Assembly (NCBI RefSeq): GCF_015711645.1
Contig: NZ_JABTEX010000001.1
Span: forward strand, 186,001 to 250,000
DNA: 64,000 bases
Reading direction: 5' to 3'
From: Planomonospora sp. ID82291
Lineage (GTDB): Bacteria; Actinomycetota; Actinomycetes; Streptosporangiales; Streptosporangiaceae
The stretch's first letter is position 1, and every line of letters begins with the position of its first letter. The notes beneath the pieces were generated by a model that ran no database searches, was not told the DNA's origin, and saw only the letters and a list, made by a program, of their open reading frames with translations. The translations under genes and the position numbers were made by a program. Shown here piece by piece: positions 1 to 9,079 of this stretch.

Positions 1-918
1 GCGCCAGCGCTTGCGCTGGGCGTCGGGGATCGTCACGAAGACCAGGGCGGGCTTGGCCCGGTCGGTCTCGGTCAGGGCCACCGCGGCCATGGAGGAGCGG
101 CTCTTGCCCTTCACCTTGTACGTCACCCGGTAGGCGAGCAGCCAGCCGTCCTTGATCGGCTGGGAGGCGCTCCAGCGGATCCTGCTCCCCTTCGGGTGGT
201 GGTTGAGCGTCCAGCGTGCGGCCAGGATCGCGGTGTCCTTCACGGCCGCCTGCGCCTCGATCGGCACCGGGCAGCTGACCAGCATCGCCCGGTGCCCCGC
301 GCCCTTCACCGGCGGCAGCACCTGCTTGGTCGAGAACGGCGAGGCGCCGTAGGTCTTCCACGGCTTGCCCAGCCGGACCAGCGACACGCCGGACCGCTCG
401 TCCTCGACGCGGCGCTTGGACGACGGCAGCGCCTTGCCGGGGAACCGGGCGAGCTTCCTGTCGCGCGGCCGCTCGGGCACGCGGGGGTCGGCCAGGGCGG
501 CGGTCACGGCGCTGCCGTCCGGCGTCGGGCGGGGGGAGGCGGTCGCCGCCAGGGGCGAGGGGGTCGCCGCCGAGGAGGGCGGCGGCGAAGCGGGGCCGGG
601 CGAGGGCGCCGCGGCGGATGGCGCGGCGACCCGCCCCGGCGCCTCCTCACCCGGCCGGTCGGCGGAGTCGGAGGAGGTGAATCCGACCAGGGCGGCGACC
701 GCGGCCACCACCACCGCGGCCACCCCCGCCAGGACGCGGTAGATCACGCGCATCGGCAGGTCGCCGATGCGGGAGCGCTTCACCGGTGATGCCGGGCGGA
801 CGGGCGGCGTCCCATCGACGATCTTGGGCAGCTCGGACGTCTCCGCCTCGGCAGCCACGTATGTGGGGGTCACACCCGTCTCCCGGGCCCCCGGAGTACC
901 ACCCAACCCATCGAGCAC
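1..918 (-). CDS. Membrane-anchored secreted protein, 3' end cut by window edge
   Basis: An open minus-strand frame runs without a stop from about 918 to the window edge (306 codons visible). It has a cytoplasmic stretch of about 55 residues, one hydrophobic segment (RVLAGVAAVVVAAVAALVGF, about residues 60-80), then a Pro/Ser/Ala-rich linker and a globular extracytoplasmic part containing one visible Cys (VSCPVP). This fits a type II single-pass membrane protein. I do not recognise the family. The start is uncertain: GTG at 918 has only a distant purine-rich stretch upstream, and ATG at 753, just before the membrane segment, is the alternative. Its 3' end lies outside the window. Confidence 0.6.
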   Translation of the reverse strand, partial: MLDGLGGTPGARETGVTPTYVAAEAETSELPKIVDGTPPVRPASPVKRSRIGDLPMRVIYRVLAGVAAVVVAAVAALVGFTSSDSADRPGEEAPGRVAAPSAAAPSPGPASPPPSSAATPSPLAATASPRPTPDGSAVTAALADPRVPERPRDRKLARFPGKALPSSKRRVEDERSGVSLVRLGKPWKTYGASPFSTKQVLPPVKGAGHRAMLVSCPVPIEAQAAVKDTAILAARWTLNHHPKGSRIRWSASQPIKDGWLLAYRVTYKVKGKSRSSMAAVALTETDRAKPALVFVTIPDAQRKRWR

Positions 919-964
919 GATCGGGAGCGTACGACAAATCCTCTTTTCTCGTCCGCGATACCCA

Positions 965-1756
965 TCACACTTCGGGAACGAGTAGGTTCCGCTTGCCTTC
1001 CGATTCCGGCGCGGGAGCCGCCTCCGCCCCGCCCTCCTCCCGTCCCGGCCGTCCGGGGGCCGCGCCCCGTCCGGTCGGGCGGGAGCCTCCGGAGCGCAGC
1101 CACGGGGCGTCCGCGACCACGGTGCACGAGCCGGGCTCGATCTCGGTGAAGCCCGCGTCCCGGACCACCGGAAGACCCCCGCCGGACAGGACCGCCCAGT
1201 CCGCCGGGTCGGCCGTCCGCACGGCGAGCGCGAACCCCCGCTCCCGCCACTCCCGCCGCGCCTCCTCGCCGGCCCCCCACCAGGCGAACTGGGCGGCGTG
1301 CCCGGCCTGGGCCATGGCCTTGCCCGCCGACATCCCGAGCCTCGGATTGATCCAGAGCACCGCCTCCTCCCCCGGCGGTCCGGGTTCGGCGGAGTCGGCC
1401 AGTTCGGTGCCGGAGACCTGGAGCCGCGCCAGCTCCCGGGGCCAGGCGTCCAGCGGGACCGGCGGGTGGACCCGGACCTCGGCGGTGCCGTGCGCGACGG
1501 TCAGGCCCGGCAGTCCGAGCACGCGCCGCCACTCGGCTCCGCGGGCCCGCCGTACGACCTTCCTGATCCTGCCGCGCTCCCAGCTCCGCACCGCCTCGGC
1601 CCATTCGCCGCCCTCGGCCGCCCGGACGTCGCCGAGCAGGGCGAGGACGGCCAGCGCGGCGGCCTCCAGCGCGTCGGTCCGCTCGGGCGGGGCGGCTCTC
1701 TCGATCCGCACCACCAGGGGAAGGACCCTCTGCTCCACCGCGTCGCGTTCGCTCAC
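965..1756 (-). CDS. Peptidyl-tRNA hydrolase, PTH2 family
   Basis: This 263-aa protein has a C-terminal PTH2-type domain recognised by the stretch RLGMSAGKAMAQAGHAAQFA (about residues 150-170) and the closing IEPGSCTVVADAP motif. PTH2 enzymes hydrolyse peptidyl-tRNA released from stalled ribosomes to recycle tRNA in the cytoplasm. The N-terminal 100 residues are helical and not recognised. PTH2 proteins are usually about 120 aa, so this is an extended form as seen in other actinobacteria. The GTG start at 1756 is chosen because GGAGG lies 5-6 nt upstream; the frame stays open further upstream but has no better ribosome site. The divergent ABC operon begins 565 bp away. Confidence 0.75.
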   Translation of the reverse strand: MSERDAVEQRVLPLVVRIERAAPPERTDALEAAALAVLALLGDVRAAEGGEWAEAVRSWERGRIRKVVRRARGAEWRRVLGLPGLTVAHGTAEVRVHPPVPLDAWPRELARLQVSGTELADSAEPGPPGEEAVLWINPRLGMSAGKAMAQAGHAAQFAWWGAGEEARREWRERGFALAVRTADPADWAVLSGGGLPVVRDAGFTEIEPGSCTVVADAPWLRSGGSRPTGRGAAPGRPGREEGGAEAAPAPESEGKRNLLVPEV

Positions 1757-2321
1757 GCCTCCAAGGATGCCCTCCCGGAAGCACCGCATCGCGTCCGCTC
1801 CCGCCGCGGACCTCCCCCGGGGACCTCCCCCGGGGATCGGCCTCCGGGGACCGGCGCGGGACCGGGTGGCGGGGCCCCGCTCCTCCCGGTGCGGACATCG
1901 CCGGGGCACGGCTCCGCATCCGCGGCGTCCGCTCCGGGCCGGGCTCTTTTCGGGCGGGAAGAACGAGGAGACCCTTCCCCCTGGCCGACCACTCCCTGTG
2001 GTAAAAAATCCCGCCTAACGGGTCTTTGGCCGAAAAATATACTATTCTCCGACGCCTCTCCCGTCCAGGGTGGCCACCGGCTACTACCCTCCGTCATCCC
2101 ATATACTGGGATTATTCGGGCAAAGGCTACGTTCCTCCTGAAAGTCACTTATTTCAGGGTTTTGTGCCCCACGCCCGGCTTTGTTACAGGTTGGGGCGGT
2201 AGCGGTCTCAGGTCTGCAACACACCCCGAGTCCCACTTGTCCGAGTGCGAGTCCTGGTGGTCAGCTGTTGGTCAATCATGCTGGCGGCTGTTCTCACATC
2301 GAATCCCTAAGGAGTGCTGCC
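1757..2321. promoter_or_regulatory. Long divergent intergenic region upstream of the peptide ABC operon
   Basis: No convincing gene is present. The segment from about 2000 to 2200 is unusually A/T-rich for this chromosome. It holds a candidate -10 (TATACT, 2038-2043), a short interrupted palindrome ATCCCA-N5-TGGGAT (2096-2112) and a stem-loop CCTGAAA-N8-TTTCAGG (2137-2158) followed by a T-run. These suggest a long regulated 5' leader for the substrate-binding protein. The hairpin could be an attenuator or could end transcription from upstream. Which promoter is used is inferred only. Confidence 0.4.
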
Positions 2322-4070
2322 GTGTTCCATACGCGGACATCTGGCAAGTTTCTAGCTGCAGTGGCGGGAGGTGCACTCCTGCTGAGCGCCTGCGCGGGCG
2401 AGAACTCGGCGACCGCGCCCACTGCCTCGGGTTCGGGCGCGGCCTCGGCTCCCGCGGCGGCGCAGACCATCACCTACGCCTTCGACCAGGAGTTCAGCTC
2501 CTACAACGGCAACACCGGCGCGGAGAACGCCTCCCGCAACAACGGGCCCCTGCAGCGTGTGCTGTCCGGTTTCTGGTACTACGGCGGCGACGGCGCGGTC
2601 ACCCCGGACACGAACTTCGGCACCTACGAGAAGATCTCCGACGACCCCCTGAAGGTCAAGTACACGATCAACGCCGCCGCCGTCTGGTCGGACGGCACGC
2701 CGATCGACTGCGACGACCTGATGCTGTCCTGGGCCGCGAACTCGGGCAAGGTCAAGGGCTTCTCCACCGCCGGCACCACCGGCTGGGAGCTGACCGACAC
2801 GCCCAACTGCGAGAAGGGCGGCAAGGAGATCACGCACACCTACTCCGAGCCGTTCGCCGACTGGCACGGCGCCCTGTACTCCGTGGGCCAGATCATGCCC
2901 GCCCACGTCGTGGAGAAGAAGGGCAACGTCTCGGAGGACGACTTCATCGCCGCGGTCAAGGCCGCCGACGACAAGAAGATCGCCGAGGCGATCAAGTTCT
3001 ACAACGAGGGCTGGGTCATGAAGGGCGGGCTCCTCAGCGAGGACCTGATCCCCTCCTCCGGCCCGTACAAGCTCGCCAAGTGGGACGTCGGCCAGTCGCT
3101 CACCTTCGCCGCCAACGACAAGTACTGGGGCCCCAAGCCGAAGACCCCGACGGTCGTCGAGCGCTTCATCGCCCTGGACCAGCAGGCGCAGGCGCTGCAG
3201 AACGGCGAGGTGAACATCGTCTACCCGCAGCCGGGCCCGGACGTCCTCAACCAGCTCAACGCGCTTGAGGGCGTGACGGTCAAGACGGGCGACCAGTTCT
3301 TCTACGACCACCTCGACTTCAACCTCGACTCCAGCCCCTTCAAGGACCGCACCCTGCGCGAGGCCTTCGCCAAGTGCGTGCCCCGGCAGCTGATCGTGGA
3401 CAACCTGATCAAGCCGGTGAACCCGAACGCGAAGATCCTGCAGGCCCGCATCACCGCCAGCACCCAGGCCAGCTACCCCGAGATCGTGGCCGGCCTCGGG
3501 GGCGAGGAGAAGAAGTACGACCAGGTCGACATCGAGGGCGCCAAGGCGCTGCTGGAGAAGGCGGGCAAGACCGGCCTCGAGGTCAAGATCGGCTACCAGA
3601 GCCCGAACCCCCGCCGCACCTCCGTCGTCCAGCTGATCGCCGACTCCTGCAACAAGGCCGGCTTCAAGATCAAGGACAACGGCGCCGAGGACTTCTTCGG
3701 CAACGGCCTGACCAACAACACCTACGACGTCGCCCTCTTCGGCTGGATCGGCTCCGACCTGGTCAGCAACAGCACCTCGGCCTACGTCACGCCCAAGAAG
3801 TGCGACAGCGAGAACAAGGGCAACAACAACGGCTGCTACTCCAACAAGAAGGTGGACGAGCTGCTGAAGAAGGTCAACGCCACGACCGACAAGGCCGCCC
3901 AGACCCCGCTGCTGGCCGAGGCCGAGAAGATCATGTGGCAGGACCTGGCCACCATCCCGCTCTACGAGAACCCGAACCTGACCGCGTGGTCCGAGGGCGT
4001 CACCGGTGTCGTCCCGAACCCGACCCAGGCCGGCATCGCCTGGAACATGGACCAGTGGGCGATGAGCTAG
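2322..4070 (+). CDS. ABC transporter substrate-binding lipoprotein (family 5, peptide/nickel class)
   Basis: A 582-aa SBP_bac_5-type (DppA/OppA class) extracellular binding lipoprotein. The N-terminus has Arg/Lys, a hydrophobic core and the lipobox LLSAC, so Cys at about residue 24 should be lipidated and anchor it to the membrane outer face. It then has a Ser/Ala/Thr linker and the two-lobed binding domain with typical phrases such as DPLKVKYTIN, WSDGTPIDCDDL and SSGPYKL. The GTG start at 2322 is chosen because GGAG lies 7 nt upstream and the signal peptide begins there; an in-frame upstream extension lacks signal character. It is the first gene of a five-gene importer operon. The ligand (oligopeptide or another solute) cannot be told from sequence. 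Confidence 0.9.
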   Translation: MFHTRTSGKFLAAVAGGALLLSACAGENSATAPTASGSGAASAPAAAQTITYAFDQEFSSYNGNTGAENASRNNGPLQRVLSGFWYYGGDGAVTPDTNFGTYEKISDDPLKVKYTINAAAVWSDGTPIDCDDLMLSWAANSGKVKGFSTAGTTGWELTDTPNCEKGGKEITHTYSEPFADWHGALYSVGQIMPAHVVEKKGNVSEDDFIAAVKAADDKKIAEAIKFYNEGWVMKGGLLSEDLIPSSGPYKLAKWDVGQSLTFAANDKYWGPKPKTPTVVERFIALDQQAQALQNGEVNIVYPQPGPDVLNQLNALEGVTVKTGDQFFYDHLDFNLDSSPFKDRTLREAFAKCVPRQLIVDNLIKPVNPNAKILQARITASTQASYPEIVAGLGGEEKKYDQVDIEGAKALLEKAGKTGLEVKIGYQSPNPRRTSVVQLIADSCNKAGFKIKDNGAEDFFGNGLTNNTYDVALFGWIGSDLVSNSTSAYVTPKKCDSENKGNNNGCYSNKKVDELLKKVNATTDKAAQTPLLAEAEKIMWQDLATIPLYENPNLTAWSEGVTGVVPNPTQAGIAWNMDQWAMS

Positions 4071-4085
4071 CCGCTCTCCCCCCGC

Positions 4086-4115
4086 CCCGCCGGCCGGCGC
4101 CGTCCGGCCGGCGGG
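4086..4115 (+). terminator. Strong stem-loop between binding protein and permease genes
   Basis: A perfect 12-bp GC stem (4086-4097 with 4104-4115) and 6-nt loop lie just after the binding-protein stop codon, with no T-tract. In ABC operons such hairpins commonly protect or partly terminate the upstream message so that binding protein is made in excess over the permeases. That role is inferred. Confidence 0.6.
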
Positions 4116-4214
4116 ACGCCGTCCCACGCAGGGCCGGAACCGGGAGGCCACGAGCCGTCTCGGTCCCGGCCCTGAGCCACGCAGTCTCCTCTTTCACGAA
4201 CGGGAGGTGACGAA

Positions 4215-5723
4215 GTGATCGTCTTCATCATGCGGAGACTGGTCATCTCGTTCTTCGTCCTCCTGGCGGCCACCTTCATCATCTACGGCCTCACCGCGCT
4301 CGCCGGCGACCCGCTAGAGGACCTCCGTCAGGACAACAGCCCCAACAAGGCGCAGAAGATCGCGGAGCGGAGCGAGCGCATGCAGCTCGACCTCCCGATC
4401 CCCCTGCGCTACCTGAACTGGCTCGGCAACCTCGGCCGCGGCTACCTCGGTGTGAACCGCGACGGCCAGGACGTCGCCACGATGCTGGCCGACGCGCTCT
4501 CCGCGACGCTCCAGCTCGTCCTCGCCGCGACCGTGCTGGCGATCACCGTCGGCATCGTGATCGGCATCACTTCCGCGCTCCGGCAGTACAGCGGTTTCGA
4601 CTACACCGTCACCTTCGCAGCCTTCGTCTGCTTCTCGCTACCGCTTTTCTGGGTCGCCGTCATGCTCAAGCAGTACATGGCGATCGAGTTCAACAACTGG
4701 CTGAAGGACCCGGTCATCCCGCCCACCGTCATCGGCGTGCTGGCCCTCCTGGGCGGCCTGGTCTTCGGCGCGCTCGCCGTGGGAGAGCGCAGGCGGCGGC
4801 TGGCCGCCTTCGGCATCGGCCTCCTGGTCAGCGGGACGCTGTTCACGGTCCTGTCGGCGACCCGCTGGTTCGCCGCCCCCGGCCTCGGTCTGCCGCTGAT
4901 CCTCGCCTTCGGCCTGGCCGCCGCCGTCGGCTTCACCGCGCTGGCCGCCGGCCTGCAGTACCGGGGCCCGCTGTACGCGGCCCTCGGCGCGGCGGTGATC
5001 GGAGCCCTGTCCTCGCAGGTGCTGAAGCCGCTGCTGGTCGATCCGACCTGGCTGGAGATCGGCGGTCTGCTGCTGCTGACCGTCGCGGTCTGCGCCGGTC
5101 TGGGCCACGCCCTCGGCGGGCTGCAGCGCCGCCAGGCGATCACCGCCACCGTGCTGACCGGCGTGTTCACCGGCGGGATGGTCTTCCTGGACCGCATGCT
5201 CCAGGCCTTCCCCGCCTACAGCGCCTCGGTCCGGGGCCGCCCGATCTCCACCATCGGCGCGCGCACCCCCAACTACGTCGGCGACTTCTGGCAGACGAAC
5301 CTCGACTCGGCCGGCCACCTGCTGCTGCCGAGCCTGGCGCTCATCCTGATCTCGCTGGCGACCTACACCCGCTACAGCCGGGCGAGCATGCTGGAGGTCA
5401 TGAACCAGGACTACGTCCGCACCGCCCGCGCCAAGGGGCTGCCCGAGCGCACCGTCGTGGTCAAGCACGCCTTCCGCAACGGGCTCATCCCGATCACCAC
5501 GCTGATGGCCTTCGACTTCGCGGGAGTGATCGGCGGCGCCGTGGTCACCGAGACCGTGTTCGGCTGGCGCGGCATGGGCTTCCTGTTCACCAAGGGGCTC
5601 AACGAGGTCGACCCCGGACCCGTGATGGCGTTCTTCCTCGTCACCGGGACCGCGATCGTCGTCTGCAACATGATCGCGGACATCCTCTACGCCTACCTCG
5701 ACCCGCGCATCCGGCTGTCGTGA
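4215..5723 (+). CDS. ABC transporter permease, DppB/OppB type, with extra membrane insertion
   Basis: Membrane subunit of the importer. The N-terminus (RRLVISFFVLLAATFIIYGL) and the C-terminal part, with the ATPase-coupling EAA-like region YVRTARAKGLPERTVVVKHA (about residues 395-415), are classic DppB. The protein is 502 aa, against about 310-340 aa for the family. The extra length falls between about residues 168 and 335 and consists of five or six additional hydrophobic helices, in frame and without base-composition change. GTG at 4215 has GGAGG about 6 nt upstream. DppC follows 19 bp downstream. The insertion could be a lineage feature or an accessory membrane domain. Confidence 0.9.
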   Translation: MIVFIMRRLVISFFVLLAATFIIYGLTALAGDPLEDLRQDNSPNKAQKIAERSERMQLDLPIPLRYLNWLGNLGRGYLGVNRDGQDVATMLADALSATLQLVLAATVLAITVGIVIGITSALRQYSGFDYTVTFAAFVCFSLPLFWVAVMLKQYMAIEFNNWLKDPVIPPTVIGVLALLGGLVFGALAVGERRRRLAAFGIGLLVSGTLFTVLSATRWFAAPGLGLPLILAFGLAAAVGFTALAAGLQYRGPLYAALGAAVIGALSSQVLKPLLVDPTWLEIGGLLLLTVAVCAGLGHALGGLQRRQAITATVLTGVFTGGMVFLDRMLQAFPAYSASVRGRPISTIGARTPNYVGDFWQTNLDSAGHLLLPSLALILISLATYTRYSRASMLEVMNQDYVRTARAKGLPERTVVVKHAFRNGLIPITTLMAFDFAGVIGGAVVTETVFGWRGMGFLFTKGLNEVDPGPVMAFFLVTGTAIVVCNMIADILYAYLDPRIRLS

Positions 5724-5742
5724 AAGCATCGGAGAACCACCC

Positions 5743-6723
5743 ATGACACTCAGCGCGCAGGCACCCGGGCCGGACACCGGAGCGGCCCAGGGGATGACCA
5801 TCGTCGCCCGTACCCAGGCGCAGATGGTCCGCCGCCGCTTCTTCCGGCACCGCGCCGCCCTGGCCGGGATGATCATCTTCGGCTTCGTGCTGCTCCTGTC
5901 GTTCAGCTCCATCGGCTTTCTGGGCATCCCCGGCTGGTGGGACAAGAGCTACCTGGCCACCGGAGCGCTGGTGAACCAGGGCAAGCCGACGCTCAGCGTG
6001 GTCCCCGAGTTCCTCGGCGGCTCGGGCATCGGCCTCGGCGAGCACCCGTTCGGCCAGGACGACATCGGCGTCGACTACTTCGCCAAGACCATGCGCGGAG
6101 CCCAGCAGTCGATCATCGTCGCCTTCCTGGTCGCCATCGTCGCCACCTCGGTCGGCACGCTCATCGGCGCCGTGGCCGGCTACTACCGGGGCAAGACCGA
6201 GTCCGTCCTCATGCGCTTCACCGACGTGATGATCACCATCCCCGTCCTGGTGATCGCGGCCGTCATCGGCCGCCGCTTCGGCGACAGCGGCGTCGTGCTC
6301 CTGGGCACCTTCATCGGCCTGGTCATCTGGCCGAGCATGGCCCGGCTGCTCCGCGGCGAGTTCCTCTCGCTGCGCGAGAAGGAGTTCGTGGAGGCGGCCC
6401 GCGCGCTCGGCACCCCCGCCCGCCGGATCATCTTCCGGCACATCCTGCCGAACACCGTCGGCGTGATCATCGTCGCCGCGACGCTGTCGGTCGCGAACGC
6501 GGTGCTGCTGGAGTCCGCCCTGTCCTTCCTCGGCCTGGGCGTCCAGGCTCCGGACACCTCGCTCGGGCAGTTGATCAACGAGTACCGCACCGCGATGGTG
6601 ACCCGTCCCTGGCTGTTCTGGTGGCCGGGTATCTTCATCATCGCCATCGCGCTCTCCATCAACTTCATCGGCGACGGCCTGCGCGACGCCTTCGACCCCC
6701 GACAGACCCGGGTGCGTGCCTAA
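5743..6723 (+). CDS. ABC transporter permease, DppC/OppC type
   Basis: A 326-aa partner permease. It has a cytoplasmic N-terminal tail, a first helix near residues 40-65, then the permease core with the coupling stretch [20 protein letters not shown] (about residues 210-230) and the C-terminal [11 protein letters not shown] ending typical of DppC. ATG at 5743 has CGGAG upstream. Its stop overlaps the next start (TAATG at 6721-6725), so it is translationally coupled to the DppD gene. With DppB it forms the transmembrane channel of the importer. Confidence 0.93.
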   Translation: MTLSAQAPGPDTGAAQGMTIVARTQAQMVRRRFFRHRAALAGMIIFGFVLLLSFSSIGFLGIPGWWDKSYLATGALVNQGKPTLSVVPEFLGGSGIGLGEHPFGQDDIGVDYFAKTMRGAQQSIIVAFLVAIVATSVGTLIGAVAGYYRGKTESVLMRFTDVMITIPVLVIAAVIGRRFGDSGVVLLGTFIGLVIWPSMARLLRGEFLSLREKEFVEAARALGTPARRIIFRHILPNTVGVIIVAATLSVANAVLLESALSFLGLGVQAPDTSLGQLINEYRTAMVTRPWLFWWPGIFIIAIALSINFIGDGLRDAFDPRQTRVRA

Positions 6724-7898
6724 TGACGACTCCTCCGAACGTGCCGCTCGAACCCCACGCGGTCGACCCGCACGCCTTCGACAACCCCGTCACCGGGGCC
6801 TCCCAGCTGCTCGACTCGGCCGAGGAGGTGCACGTCGGCCTGACCCTGGACGCCGTGCGCCCGCCCTCGGAGGAGGAGATCCTCACGGTCGAGAACCTCA
6901 CCGTGGAGTTCCCCACCGAGGACGGCCTCGTGCACGCGGTCCGCGGCGTCTCCTACACCCTGCGCGAGCGCGAGGTGCTGGGCATCGTCGGCGAGTCCGG
7001 CTCCGGCAAGTCCGTCTCCTCCCTGGCCGTCATGGGCCTGCTGCCCAAGAGCGCCCGGGTCAAGGGGCGGATCCTCTTCCGCGGCGACGACATGCTGAAG
7101 ATGTCCGCCCGCAGGCAGCGCGGCCTGCGCGGCCGGAAGATCGCCATGGTCTTCCAGGACCCGATGACGGCGCTGAACCCGGTGCACACCATCGGCGACC
7201 AGCTGGCCGAGGCGGTGCTCGCCCACGAGCTCATGCCGCGCAAGACCGCCCTGGCCCGGGCCAAGGAGATGCTCGACCTGGTCGGCATCCCGCAGGCCGA
7301 GGCGCGGCTGCGCAGCTACCCGCACGAGTTCTCCGGCGGCATGCGGCAGCGCGCGATGATCGCCATGGCGGTCATCAACAACCCGGACGTGATCATCGCC
7401 GACGAGCCGACCACGGCCCTCGACGTGACCGTCCAGGCGCAGATCCTGGAGAAGCTCCTGGAGGTCAAGGACGCGGTCAACGCCGCCATCGTGCTGATCA
7501 CGCACGACCTGGGCGTCATCGCGGGCATGGCCCACCGGGTCCTGGTCATGTACGCCGGGCGGCCCGTCGAGCTCGGCGACACCGACTCGGTCTTCGAAGA
7601 GCCCCGCATGCCGTACACCGCGGGCCTGCTCGGTTCGATCCCCTCGCTGGACAAGGGCAGCGGCTCGGCCCGGCTCCGCCCGATCAAGGGCACCCCGCCG
7701 TCGCTGATCAACCTGCCGACCGGCTGCCCCTTCTCCCCGCGCTGCCCGCTCGCCACGGACGTCTGCCGGACCGAGGAGCCGCCGCTGGCCGAGACCGACG
7801 GCGGCGGGCACTACGCGGCCTGCCACCACTGGGACAGGCTGGCCGCGGCCGAGGACCCGACCGAGTTCTTCCGCACCGAGAGCGAGACCGTGGCATGA
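6723..7898 (+). CDS. ABC transporter ATP-binding protein, DppD/OppD type
   Basis: A 391-aa cytoplasmic ATPase. Visible motifs are Walker A GESGSGKS (about residue 93), the Q-loop in [10 protein letters not shown], signature FSGGMRQR, Walker [13 protein letters not shown] and the switch His in LITHDLG. The C-terminal oligo-HPY extension with clustered Cys ([14 protein letters not shown]) is typical of the peptide/nickel subfamily. It has an N-terminal extension of about 50 residues before the ATPase fold. The start overlaps the DppC stop by one base and the end overlaps the DppF start (ATGA). Confidence 0.93.
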   Translation: MTTPPNVPLEPHAVDPHAFDNPVTGASQLLDSAEEVHVGLTLDAVRPPSEEEILTVENLTVEFPTEDGLVHAVRGVSYTLREREVLGIVGESGSGKSVSSLAVMGLLPKSARVKGRILFRGDDMLKMSARRQRGLRGRKIAMVFQDPMTALNPVHTIGDQLAEAVLAHELMPRKTALARAKEMLDLVGIPQAEARLRSYPHEFSGGMRQRAMIAMAVINNPDVIIADEPTTALDVTVQAQILEKLLEVKDAVNAAIVLITHDLGVIAGMAHRVLVMYAGRPVELGDTDSVFEEPRMPYTAGLLGSIPSLDKGSGSARLRPIKGTPPSLINLPTGCPFSPRCPLATDVCRTEEPPLAETDGGGHYAACHHWDRLAAAEDPTEFFRTESETVA

Positions 7899-8929
7899 GC
7901 GTGAAGACCCACGAGACGCCCGCGCCCCAGCGCGAGCCGGACGCCGGCGACCACCTGCTCGAGGTCAGGGACCTGGTGATGAACTTCCCGGTCCGCGGCG
8001 GCGGTTTCCTGCGCCGGGTGGTGGCCCAGGTCCAGGCCGTCAGCGGGGTCTCCCTGCACGTGGACGAGGGCGAGACCCTCGGCGTGGTGGGCGAGTCCGG
8101 CTGCGGCAAGTCCACGACGGGCCGCGCGATCCTCCAGCTGCACACGCCCACCTCCGGCTCGGTCCGCTTCCAGGGCCGGGAGTTGGTCGGCCTGTCGGCC
8201 AAGCAGCTGCAGCCGGTGCGTCGGGACATGCAGATCGTCTTCCAGGACCCCTACGCCTCGCTCAACCCGAAGCTGCCGGTCAACGACATCGTCGCCGAGC
8301 CGCTGAAGGTCCACGGGCGCTGGAAGGACGGCGGCCCGGAGCAGGTGGCGGAGCTGCTGCGCCTGGTCGGGCTCAGCCCCGAGCACGGCAACCGCTACCC
8401 GCACGAGTTCTCCGGCGGCCAGCGCCAGCGCGTCGGCATCGCCCGCGCCCTGGCGCTGGAGCCGAAGCTGCTGGTGCTGGACGAGCCGGTCTCGGCGCTG
8501 GACGTGTCGGTCCAGGCGGGCGTGGTGAACCTGCTGGAGGACCTGCAGGAGCGGCTCGGCCTGGCCTACATCTTCATCGCGCACGACCTGTCGGTGGTCC
8601 GCCACATCTCCGACCGGGTCGCGGTGATGTACCTGGGCAAGGTCATCGAGACCGGCCCCCGCGACGACCTCTACGACCGCCCCGCGCACCCCTACACCCA
8701 GGCGCTGCTCTCGGCCGCCCCCATGGCCAACCCGAAGGAGGAGCGCGCCCGCGAGCGCGTCATCCTCACCGGCGACGTGCCCAGCCCCCTCAACCCGCCC
8801 AGCGGCTGCCGGTTCCGCACGCGCTGCTGGAAGGCCCAGGAGATCTGCTCGGTCGAGGAGCCCGCCCTCGTCGACCGGGGCAACGGCCACCCGGTGGCCT
8901 GCCACTTCGCGGAGGTCACCGCCCGCTGA
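7895..8929 (+). CDS. ABC transporter ATP-binding protein, DppF/OppF type
   Basis: A 344-aa second ATPase of the importer. It has Walker A GESGCGKS, signature FSGGQRQR, Walker [13 protein letters not shown] and [10 protein letters not shown]. The C-terminal domain carries [16 protein letters not shown], the expected oligo-HPY tail. The region between the Q-loop ([10 protein letters not shown]) and the signature is normal. ATGA overlap with the DppD gene indicates coupled translation. It is the last gene of the operon; a palindromic terminator follows 57 bp downstream. Confidence 0.93.
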   Translation: MSVKTHETPAPQREPDAGDHLLEVRDLVMNFPVRGGGFLRRVVAQVQAVSGVSLHVDEGETLGVVGESGCGKSTTGRAILQLHTPTSGSVRFQGRELVGLSAKQLQPVRRDMQIVFQDPYASLNPKLPVNDIVAEPLKVHGRWKDGGPEQVAELLRLVGLSPEHGNRYPHEFSGGQRQRVGIARALALEPKLLVLDEPVSALDVSVQAGVVNLLEDLQERLGLAYIFIAHDLSVVRHISDRVAVMYLGKVIETGPRDDLYDRPAHPYTQALLSAAPMANPKEERARERVILTGDVPSPLNPPSGCRFRTRCWKAQEICSVEEPALVDRGNGHPVACHFAEVTAR

Positions 8930-8986
8930 CCGCGCCGTCGCGGAGGCCCGCGGGTCTCCGCAGGTCGTCACGCGGGCGCGCCGGAT

Positions 8987-9017
8987 CGAGCCGTACGGGA
9001 GCCTTCCGTACGGCTCG
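8987..9017. terminator. Palindromic terminator-like hairpin after the ABC operon
   Basis: Perfect 12-bp stem CGAGCCGTACGG / CCGTACGGCTCG with a 7-nt loop and no T-run, a form common in high-GC actinobacteria. The same 12-bp arm sequence recurs in the hairpin at 42033-42072. Confidence 0.65.
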
Positions 9018-9079
9018 CCCGCGTTCCGGGCCGCTTCCCGGAGTCGCCGGATCCCCCGCGTCCTGGGACAATCCCCACC

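Noticed and set aside
2352-4151. A 599-codon minus-strand frame opposite the substrate-binding protein
   Set aside because: The composition is almost entirely Val, Leu, Gly, Asp and Arg from the complement of a GC-rich gene, with no signal peptide or motif. The plus strand has a clear lipoprotein.
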